Origin: Brumimicrobium sp964585545
GTDB taxonomy: Bacteria; Bacteroidota; Bacteroidia; Flavobacteriales_D; Crocinitomicaceae
Assembly: GCA_964585545.1 (NCBI GenBank)
Contig: CAZPDT010000002.1
Coordinates: 176,317 to 240,316, forward strand
DNA length: 64,000 bases
Direction: 5' to 3'
Part shown: one piece after another, positions 53,779 to 61,396 of the stretch
Layout of the letters: every line of letters begins with the position of its first letter
Numbering within the stretch: the first letter of the stretch is position 1
Program-made: the position numbers and the translations under genes
The notes under the pieces: model-generated
The model's input: the letters and a program-made list of their open reading frames with translations, nothing else
Told to the model about the DNA's origin: nothing
Databases searched by the model: none

Positions 53779-55899
53779 TTATTTTGATGAATGGTAATCC
53801 TTTAGTCCGTCTCTGAGCCATCTTCGGAAATCTTTGGGTTTCCTATCATTGATATAGTCTGCAGAACCATTGTTCAAATCATTCCCTTTTCCATCCTGCA
53901 TGATGTAATAGGGTTGTGAGGCCACTTTGTATTCCGATATTTCCTTGAAAGTCCATTTATCTCCTACTGTTTTTAGCATCTTGGTTCTTCCGTTGGGATA
54001 AGTCACTTCTTTTTGTTCTTCTTTGGGCAATTCTGTTCGCTCATCAACATGAAGTGAGGCAATAACTACGCTGTCTCTTAATATATCAATAATTCCAGGT
54101 TCTCCCCAAACACTTTCTTCCATTCTTCTACAGTTTACACAATTCCAGCCTGTAAAATCAAGCATTAAGGGTTTTCCAACTTTGTCGGCATGTGCTAAAG
54201 CCTTGTCATAATCGTGAAAAACCATTATGTTTTGTGGTCCCAAATGGGTTCCGTCTACATAGTTTTGATCTGCCGTAGAAAGTGCAGTGGAACCACTGCC
54301 TCCAAATCCAAGAGGGGACTCACTATAACTCATTGGTGGTGGGAAAGCGCTTATTATCTTTAATGGAGCACCCCACATCCCAGGGATAAGATAAATAACG
54401 AAAATAAGAACAAATGTTCCAAATAGAGTTCTACCTACAGAGAGCTTTTCAATTTTACTGTCGTGAGGCAGACGGATAAAACCAAAAAGATAGAGTGCTA
54501 AGATAAAGAAAATCCCAATCCATATTGCAATAAAAACCTCTCTTTCCAATAAATGAGTCTGCAGCGCCAAATCGGCATTAGATAAGAATTTAAATGCTAA
54601 AGCCAGTTCTAAAATACCCAGCACAACTTTCACTGTATTCATCCATCCTCCAGACTTTGGCATGGAGTTCATCCAACCAGGGAAGGCGGCAAAAAGTGCA
54701 AAAGGTAAAGCCAATGCAATTCCAAAACCTAACATTCCTACAACTGGTGCAGCAATGGCACCGTCTGATGCGGATTGAACCAAAACCAATCCAACAATAG
54801 GACCTGTACAAGAGAAAGAAACGATAGCCAAGGCCAAAGCCATAAAGAAAATTCCAAGTATACCACCTTTATCGGCTCTTTTATCGGCTTTGTTGGCCCA
54901 TGAATCAGGCAAACGAATTTCAAAAGCACCCATAAATGAGACGGCAAAAATCACCAATAATAAAAAGAAAAGAATATTAAATGTGGGATTGGTCGACATT
55001 GCATTTAAGGCTTCAGCTCCAAATATTGCGGCTACAGCGGTACCTAAAATAACATAGATTACAATAATAGAAATACCATATTTTAAGGCATTATTTATTC
55101 CTGCTGCCTTGGTTTTACTTTTCTTTGTAAAGAAACTTACAGTCAATGGAATCATTGGGAAAACACAAGGTGTTAAAAGTGCAATTAAACCTCCCAAAAA
55201 GGCCATAGTAAAAATCCACCATAAAGAGTGATTATTTGCGTCATTTTTCTTTTTTGCAGTTGTTTTAGTGGTTGTTGAGCCTGTTTCAAGTGTGTCGGTA
55301 GGGTTTTTACTTGCAGTGTCGTCTACAGCTAAATTTTCTGTATTGAGAAGACTGTCTTCTTGAGTTGTTATGGCTTGATCTTCACCTTCATCAGAAGCAC
55401 TATTGGCACCCTCTTCAATATGGTTTTTAGAAGAAGTACAGCCTTTAACTTTAACTGTAAATTCTTCCTCAAAAGGGAAAAGACATTGAACAGTATCACA
55501 AGTTTGATATCCGAAACGAAGCTTTAAGTCGAAATCTTTTTTTGAGGTAATTTTTATCTTTTGTTTTAATACAACAGATCCGTCGTAAGTTCTTAATGTC
55601 TCACCAGCAACTTTATCAAACTTAACCGTTGGCTTTGGCCCTGTTGGTTTGCCAATGAGTTTGTAATTTTTGGATGGTTGAACATCAAAAGTTGTAGGAA
55701 TAGAGAAGCTGCCTTCGGGCAAGTTCAACGCGTAAATATGCCATCCTTCAACGATTTTTAATTTTCCGATAACAGTGGCATCACATCCATTTTGTTCTAT
55801 ACTAAAATCCCAATCCACTTTGTCTTCTGGCATTTGCATCTGGGAAAAGCCATAAGAACTCATGAAAACTATAAATAACAGACCTATTATATTTCTCAT
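53779..55899 (-). CDS. dsbD: Thiol:disulfide interchange protein DsbD
   Basis: DsbD carries electrons from cytoplasmic thioredoxin to periplasmic reductases. ATG 55899 starts the signal peptide MRNIIGLLFIVFMSSYGFS; the longer frame adds 14 basic residues. The 706-aa protein has an N-terminal periplasmic domain with Cys pair TCDTVQC. An acidic Thr/Ser-rich linker (about residues 160-220) follows. The eight-helix transmembrane domain has the redox Cys in LTPCVFPMIPLTV and SFSCTGPIVGL. The C-terminal thioredoxin domain has Cys-Val-Asn-Cys in GWNCVNCRRMEES. It may be expressed with carA (gap 106 bp upstream of the next stop) or alone. Confidence 0.95.
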   Translation of the reverse strand: MRNIIGLLFIVFMSSYGFSQMQMPEDKVDWDFSIEQNGCDATVIGKLKIVEGWHIYALNLPEGSFSIPTTFDVQPSKNYKLIGKPTGPKPTVKFDKVAGETLRTYDGSVVLKQKIKITSKKDFDLKLRFGYQTCDTVQCLFPFEEEFTVKVKGCTSSKNHIEEGANSASDEGEDQAITTQEDSLLNTENLAVDDTASKNPTDTLETGSTTTKTTAKKKNDANNHSLWWIFTMAFLGGLIALLTPCVFPMIPLTVSFFTKKSKTKAAGINNALKYGISIIVIYVILGTAVAAIFGAEALNAMSTNPTFNILFFLLLVIFAVSFMGAFEIRLPDSWANKADKRADKGGILGIFFMALALAIVSFSCTGPIVGLVLVQSASDGAIAAPVVGMLGFGIALALPFALFAAFPGWMNSMPKSGGWMNTVKVVLGILELALAFKFLSNADLALQTHLLEREVFIAIWIGIFFILALYLFGFIRLPHDSKIEKLSVGRTLFGTFVLIFVIYLIPGMWGAPLKIISAFPPPMSYSESPLGFGGSGSTALSTADQNYVDGTHLGPQNIMVFHDYDKALAHADKVGKPLMLDFTGWNCVNCRRMEESVWGEPGIIDILRDSVVIASLHVDERTELPKEEQKEVTYPNGRTKMLKTVGDKWTFKEISEYKVASQPYYIMQDGKGNDLNNGSADYINDRKPKDFRRWLRDGLKDYHSSK

Positions 55900-56025
55900 T
55901 ATCAAACTGTTTTTAAAAAATAATTTTCGTTTTAAACTCATTGTAACCCAATAATACTGTTTCTAACGCATAAAGACAGTAAAAGTTGAGAACAACTGAA
56001 TAAAATATGAAGTTTTTAACAAAAT

Positions 56026-56053
56026 AAAAAAAGTACGACTATTAAATCGTACT
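56026..56053 (-). terminator. Intrinsic terminator after the 95-aa gene
   Basis: In minus-strand RNA the 7-bp stem AGTACGA/TCGTACT with an 8-nt loop is followed at once by a run of U residues (plus-strand A-run 56026-56032). It lies about 60 bp downstream of the stop of the gene at 56113 and also separates it from dsbD. Confidence 0.75.
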
Positions 56054-56112
56054 ACAAATTTACTGAATCTCTTTTGAAAATTCCTTTGAGATGTCCAAAC
56101 ATTATTGGAATC

Positions 56113-56400
56113 CTATAAAATAACTTGTTCGATGCGGTCTATGGGTAGCCAAACCCCACCTTTTAGGCAGATGTACTTCTTCCCTGTCGACCAGATGGTT
56201 GTGTTTACACGTTTTAAGCCTTCGTCATCCGCAAATACAATTCCTACTTTTCCATGATGAATATTGCCCAGTCGAGTGGCTTCAATTAACTTCTCCATCA
56301 GTCCTTCTTGTTGATTAACTTTTTCTTTATTGTTGAATTTTAATCTAGAAATAAGTTCTTTTTCGATGATCACAGGCCTTGTGTTAATAGTGTTTTCCAT
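56113..56400 (-). CDS. Small conserved protein of unknown function
   Basis: The 95-aa protein is soluble and lacks a signal peptide. The N-terminal half is rich in Lys/Glu helices (KELISRLKFNNKEKVNQQEG). The C-terminal half has beta-type KVGIVFADDEGLKRVNTTIW and KYICLKGGVWLPIDRIEQVI. I recognise the pattern of short Bacteroidota proteins but no named family. It is a single gene with its own intrinsic terminator, divergent from purL with 164 bp between starts. Confidence 0.75.
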   Translation of the reverse strand: MENTINTRPVIIEKELISRLKFNNKEKVNQQEGLMEKLIEATRLGNIHHGKVGIVFADDEGLKRVNTTIWSTGKKYICLKGGVWLPIDRIEQVIL

Positions 56401-56564
56401 AATTTTTAGGGTTTAAAATGCCTATTAAAGTACAATAAATAAAATTAACTTCAAAATATTTCTATAAATTTTTGAAAAAAACGCATGTTCTTAAAAACAA
56501 ATTGGAAAAGAAATGGAAGCAATAACAAATTGATTATTTTTGTCCTACAATTGGAAAGAATATT

Positions 56565-58802
56565 ATGGAGAAAACAATACAGCGAGAAGCGACAATTGAA
56601 GAGGCAGTAGAACTGGGTCTTACCAAAGATGAGTTTGAAATGATTAAAAAGATCTTAGGAAGAACCCCTAATTTCACAGAAACAAGTGTTTATAGTGTAA
56701 TGTGGTCAGAACATTGTTCTTATAAAAACTCAATCTTATGGTTGAAGAAGTTGCCGAAGGACGGTCCCCACATGTTGGTAAAAGCAGGAGAGGAGAACGC
56801 CGGGATGGTTGATTTGGGAAACGGATTGGGATGTGTTTTTAAAATTGAATCTCACAACCACCCAAGTGCAATTGAGCCCTATCAAGGTGCAGCTACAGGC
56901 GTGGGGGGAATCAATCGAGATATTTTCACTATGGGAGCCCGACCAATTGCATTATTGAACTCGCTTCGTTTTGGAAATTTAGAACTTGACAAAACAAAAT
57001 GGTTGGTAAAAGGCATTACAAAAGGCATTGGAGATTACGGAAATGCATTTGGTATACCAACGGTTGGGGGAGAAGTGTTTTTTGACAACTCTTTTAATAC
57101 AAATCCGTTGGTAAATGCTTTTTCAGCAGGGATTATTGATTCCAATAAAATGATTTCTGCTACTGCATCTGGTCCAGGCAATCCCGTTTATATTGTTGGT
57201 TCAGCAACAGGGAAAGATGGAATTGCAGGCGCAGCATTTGCTTCAAAAGATATTACAGAGGCTTCTGTAGATGATATTCCAGCGGTTCAAGTGGGGGATC
57301 CATTTCAAGAAAAACTTTTGCTTGAAGCAACTATGGAACTCGCTGATACAGATGCTGTTGTTGGAATGCAAGATATGGGTGCAGCAGGAATTACTTGTTC
57401 AACATGTGAAATGTCTGCTGCTGGAGGTGTAGGAATGGATATTTGGCTAGAGAAAGTGCCTACACGACAAAAAAATATGCTTCCATTTGAAATCCTTCTT
57501 TCAGAATCTCAAGAAAGAATGTTGGTTGTTGTCAAAAAAGGAAAAGAAAAAATTGTTAAAGATATTTTTGACAAATGGGATTTACATGCAGAGGAGATTG
57601 GTGTAGTTACCGATAGTGATCGGGTGCGCTATTATGAAAATGATAAATTGGTAGGAGATGTTCCCGCAGAATCTCTTGTTTTGGGAGGCGGTGCCCCTGT
57701 TTATGAAAGAGAATACAAGGAGCCAGCTTATTATCAAGAATATAAAAAGTTTGATATTAATGATGTAAAGGAACCAGAGGATTTAAAAGAGGTTGCTTCG
57801 TTTTTATTAGAACACCCCAATATTGCCTCTAAGAGATGGGTTTATAATCAATATGATTCAACAATTGGCGCTGCAACAATGACTACAAATGCTCCTGCTG
57901 ATGCAGGGATTGTTGAAATCAAAGGAACGAATCATGCGTTGGCCATGAGTCTTGATTGTCACTCCAGGTACGTAAATGCTGATCCTGAACAAGGAACAGC
58001 TATGGCAGTAGCTGAGGCAGCCAGAAATATTGTATGTGCAGGTGGTGAGCCAAGCGCAATATCCAATTGTTTGAATTTCGGAAATCCGTACAATCCCGAA
58101 TCCTATTGGCAATTTGTTGGTGCTATTAAAGGAATGTCAAAAGCGTGCTTAAAGTTCCAAACTCCTGTTACCGGAGGAAATGTTTCATTTTATAACCAAT
58201 CTGTGATTGATGGAGAAGAAGTTCCTGTTTTGCCTTCACCCGTAATTGGAATGCTTGGTGTGGTAGACGACAAGACAAAAACCATGTCGCTTGACTTTAA
58301 ATATAAAGGAGATTTAATCTTTATCATAGGAGAAGCTGTTGAAGATATTGCAAGTTCCGAATATCTGTATTCCTACCATGGCGTAGAGGCGTCTCCTGCT
58401 CCTTACTTTAATATGGAGAAGGAATATGAGATGCAACAGGTATTAAAGGAGTTAATCAAAAAAAGACTGGTGAACGCCGCACATGATTGTGCTGATGGAG
58501 GTTTATTTATCACACTTACAGAAATGGCAATGCCCAGAGAATTGGGTTTTGATATTGTAACTGATGCTGAAATTCGAGAAGATGCTTTTCTGTTCGGAGA
58601 AGCGGCAGGTCGTGTTGTTGTTTCTGTGAATGAGGACAATGAGAATGACTTTATTGAATACATGATGAAAACCAAAGTGAATTTTACACTTTTGGGACAT
58701 GTTACCCAAGGGAAAATGGTAATTGATGATGAGCATTACGGTTTTATTCAAAAAGCAAAAACAAAATATGACAATGCTTTAGAACGCTTGATTGAACAGT
58801 AG
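56565..58802 (+). CDS. purL: Phosphoribosylformylglycinamidine synthase subunit PurL
   Basis: PurL converts FGAR to FGAM using ATP and ammonia. The 745-aa sequence is the short PurL (the type that works with separate PurQ and PurS), not the 1300-aa fusion. It contains MWSEHCSYKNSILWLKKLP with the catalytic His, FKIESHNHPSAIEPYQGAATGVGG, AAGITCSTCEMSAAGG and the second-half motif HDCADGGLFITLTEMAM. The full length matches the family. purQ and purS are not within the window. It converges with the minus-strand gene ending 2 bp after its stop. Confidence 0.97.
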   Translation: MEKTIQREATIEEAVELGLTKDEFEMIKKILGRTPNFTETSVYSVMWSEHCSYKNSILWLKKLPKDGPHMLVKAGEENAGMVDLGNGLGCVFKIESHNHPSAIEPYQGAATGVGGINRDIFTMGARPIALLNSLRFGNLELDKTKWLVKGITKGIGDYGNAFGIPTVGGEVFFDNSFNTNPLVNAFSAGIIDSNKMISATASGPGNPVYIVGSATGKDGIAGAAFASKDITEASVDDIPAVQVGDPFQEKLLLEATMELADTDAVVGMQDMGAAGITCSTCEMSAAGGVGMDIWLEKVPTRQKNMLPFEILLSESQERMLVVVKKGKEKIVKDIFDKWDLHAEEIGVVTDSDRVRYYENDKLVGDVPAESLVLGGGAPVYEREYKEPAYYQEYKKFDINDVKEPEDLKEVASFLLEHPNIASKRWVYNQYDSTIGAATMTTNAPADAGIVEIKGTNHALAMSLDCHSRYVNADPEQGTAMAVAEAARNIVCAGGEPSAISNCLNFGNPYNPESYWQFVGAIKGMSKACLKFQTPVTGGNVSFYNQSVIDGEEVPVLPSPVIGMLGVVDDKTKTMSLDFKYKGDLIFIIGEAVEDIASSEYLYSYHGVEASPAPYFNMEKEYEMQQVLKELIKKRLVNAAHDCADGGLFITLTEMAMPRELGFDIVTDAEIREDAFLFGEAAGRVVVSVNEDNENDFIEYMMKTKVNFTLLGHVTQGKMVIDDEHYGFIQKAKTKYDNALERLIEQ

Positions 58803-58803
58803 G

Positions 58804-59718
58804 TCAATAAGAAAGGGTTCGGTTAATACCCAATTGTATAAAGAAACAGGCAGGAGCAGCAAGTTCCTTATTGTGAACAGGAAAACCATTGGCATCAAGC
58901 ATGGGATATATTGTATTGGGTTTGCGCCAATTTTTGGGATAAAAAACTTGTCTGTGCATAAGTTTATTTTGCAATCCATTTCGGATTCTTTCGCTGTCTA
59001 TACCCATTCTCATTGAAACAACATTGCCATACATAATTTGATAATCGATTCCCGCATTAAGAATCCCATGACTGGTTCTTCCAAAGGGATTGTTTCTCAA
59101 GTCTTTATATCCTTTTAGATAAAGACTGTCTGGTGTATTTATTAGTGGGGTACCTCGGGTTTCTCCAGTCCAAAGGTTAGAGTTTAAACTGATGTTGAAA
59201 AAGCCATCGTGGTACATTATACCGACATAACTGGTTCTGAATCTGTCGCGGCCAGTCCCTGAGAAAATATCATTTTCTATCAATAAACTGAACTGTTGTA
59301 TGTGCAATCCAAATCCACCTGATCTTTGACTTGTTCCTATATTGTCTAAATACCAAAGGTAATTGTAGGCTAAGGCATATTGGTATTTACTCTGATGATT
59401 GAGTCCGTCCAAAATGAATTGAGGAGAAATACTTCGTTTTCCTCCCATAAATACGATACCTGTATTAATTCTTTGTGCAATATAGTTTTTCCGATCTCCT
59501 AAATTTGTTGTATTAAAGCGAATGTTATCTCCAACATTAAGTTGAATGAATTTGTAGGTGTAGAAACCTTGTATTTTAAGTCCCATTTGGTTGATGTGTG
59601 TTCCGAAATTAGCGGAAACTCCAACTTGAAAACCCCAATTTTTCCACCGCCATTCTTGTGCATGCAAATGAAGACCAAAACACATTATAAAGCAGATATT
59701 AAAAAGAAGTAAACGCAT
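58804..59718 (-). CDS. Outer-membrane protein-like, unknown function
   Basis: ATG 59718 starts the signal peptide MRLLLFNICFIMCFGLHLHA; the frame extends a little upstream but that part overlaps the preceding gene. The 304-aa protein is rich in amphipathic strands: NWGFQVGVSANFGTHINQMG, FIQLNVGDNIRFNTTNLG, QYALAYNYLWYLDNIGTSQR. It ends FFIQLGINRTLSY, consistent with an outer-membrane barrel or bacterial toxin-23-like domain. I cannot decide between these two. It begins 1 bp after the stop of the beta-helix lipoprotein gene, so the two are coupled. Confidence 0.7.
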   Translation of the reverse strand: MRLLLFNICFIMCFGLHLHAQEWRWKNWGFQVGVSANFGTHINQMGLKIQGFYTYKFIQLNVGDNIRFNTTNLGDRKNYIAQRINTGIVFMGGKRSISPQFILDGLNHQSKYQYALAYNYLWYLDNIGTSQRSGGFGLHIQQFSLLIENDIFSGTGRDRFRTSYVGIMYHDGFFNISLNSNLWTGETRGTPLINTPDSLYLKGYKDLRNNPFGRTSHGILNAGIDYQIMYGNVVSMRMGIDSERIRNGLQNKLMHRQVFYPKNWRKPNTIYPMLDANGFPVHNKELAAPACFFIQLGINRTLSY

Positions 59719-59719
59719 T

Positions 59720-61117
59720 TTAGTTACTGACTTGATAGGCTCCAATATCCGGAATACCATTTCTCGGCGTGTTTTCTATGTCGGATACGTTTGAGTAGGA
59801 AGCATTTCCAGCCTGAACACAAGGCGAACTGGTTTTGATCTTGTAATCTTGTTGTCCGACATCTTTAAATTTTGGATACTTATTTTTAAGGTTATTTATA
59901 AAGTAAGAGTTGGATGGAAACGGAGTTTGTTTAATACAATTGGTGTTGAATTCATAGTTTAATACAGCACCGCTGTTATCGAGGGTGTCAAAACCAATTT
60001 GAACATCACCAGGCCCATAAATAATTGAATTGTAAAAATTCATCTCATTGATATGTCCGATATATGTTATGCCATCATCGCTGTGGGTAAAGTAGTTTTT
60101 AACTGCCACAGCAGGTTGATTGCCATCAGCACCCCAGCTTAGAAACTGGGATTGTTTAAAATTACAATCGCCTCCTTCCAGAACAAAATAGGCATAAGCA
60201 CCATTGTCGTGAATATTAAGGTTTTCGCCATACACTTTCCCTCCTGAATAATTAAAAATACCATAACTTGAATTGTTGAAAATTTCTGTATTTGTGATTT
60301 TTAATGTATAATCTGTATTGGATGGATTGTCGCCATATAAATGAATTCCAGCAGTTCCATTTTTTATGATGGCGTTGTCTATTGTAGAAGATTGTGCTTG
60401 ATTAAAATAAATACCATAATACTGTCCTTTTACATCTTTGTAAAATGTCTCGAGTCGATCGCCTTGAAGAATAACTTTATTGTTGTAGTCGCCGTCAATA
60501 ATGAGTGTTCCTTTATTGATGTAAAGCATCGCACCTTTGTGGAGGTAAATTTCTGTTCCAGCGGGGATTGTAAGTGTTTTATTGGAATCAACAAAAGCGG
60601 CGCCATAGATTACATGTGGTTTGTCACTTTGCCAAGGTTCTGCGTCACTATTTAAATCATTGTAATGGAAGTAGGCATCACGACCCCAAGCAGCCAGTTT
60701 TACACTTTGTTCTTTTCCATTGGTTTTAAAAGTAATTTTGTCTTCTATAATTAATGGTGTTGTATCATTGTTTTCACCCAAAGTAACCTCAACAAAACAG
60801 AACAAACTGTCTTCTGCTGGAATATCGATTCCTTTAAATTGGGTGCCGGCAACGCCGTCCAAGTTAATTCTATACGGTGATGATTTTCCCCCCTCTAAAA
60901 TCACTTCATCGACATGAATAGGTTTATTGGAAGTGTTGTAAATTTTAAAACGTTTAGTGGTCGAACCGATTGTTGTAAAAACAGTATCAAACACAACGGT
61001 ATCAACTGAAAATGAAAGGTGGTCTTTGGAAAAAATTAAGTCTTTTTTACAACTGGAAAGTTGCGTCATTATTAGCGCAAGCAAAAGAAAAGAAACAATG
61101 TAAATAAATTTTTTCAA
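59720..61117 (-). CDS. Lipoprotein with right-handed beta-helix domain
   Basis: TTG at 61117 is the start (an in-frame TAA two codons upstream leaves no alternative), giving KKFIYIVSFLLLALIMTQ and the lipobox LSSC (Cys23). An N-terminal Ig-like part (SVDTVVFDTVFTTIGSTTKR) precedes right-handed beta-helix coils (residues about 170-420) with ladders such as KTLTIPAGTEIYLHKGAMLY and GTLIIDGDYNNKVILQGDRL. The C-terminus NTPRNGIPDIGAYQVSN is a typical end for such proteins. It is 465 aa. No polysaccharide-lyase active site could be identified. It is followed directly by the barrel-like gene. Confidence 0.83.
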   Translation of the reverse strand: MKKFIYIVSFLLLALIMTQLSSCKKDLIFSKDHLSFSVDTVVFDTVFTTIGSTTKRFKIYNTSNKPIHVDEVILEGGKSSPYRINLDGVAGTQFKGIDIPAEDSLFCFVEVTLGENNDTTPLIIEDKITFKTNGKEQSVKLAAWGRDAYFHYNDLNSDAEPWQSDKPHVIYGAAFVDSNKTLTIPAGTEIYLHKGAMLYINKGTLIIDGDYNNKVILQGDRLETFYKDVKGQYYGIYFNQAQSSTIDNAIIKNGTAGIHLYGDNPSNTDYTLKITNTEIFNNSSYGIFNYSGGKVYGENLNIHDNGAYAYFVLEGGDCNFKQSQFLSWGADGNQPAVAVKNYFTHSDDGITYIGHINEMNFYNSIIYGPGDVQIGFDTLDNSGAVLNYEFNTNCIKQTPFPSNSYFINNLKNKYPKFKDVGQQDYKIKTSSPCVQAGNASYSNVSDIENTPRNGIPDIGAYQVSN

Positions 61118-61396
61118 ACCTTATTTTTTTAATGTTGCTAAATTAACGAATTATTATGGTTTTTATTTCTTTGGATATTTTTTACCTAATATTTATGGTT
61201 CAATTACGAATGGTTTAATTCTGATAATTAAAAAAACAGAGAAAGGGTCATCACGCTTGCGCTTGCTGTCTTCCTCTCATAGAATCTTGAACATCACCTA
61301 TGTGCAATTTGTTTTTAATAAAAAATAATAGATTTTCTTAGCAACCACTAAAGAGTTTCAACCGTTTATATAGTTGTAAACAAAATATACTACGCA

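Noticed and set aside
58804..59718. Firm call as polymorphic toxin
   Set aside because: The resemblance rests on memory of a short C-terminal pattern. There is no immunity gene or delivery domain, so it is listed only as an alternative.
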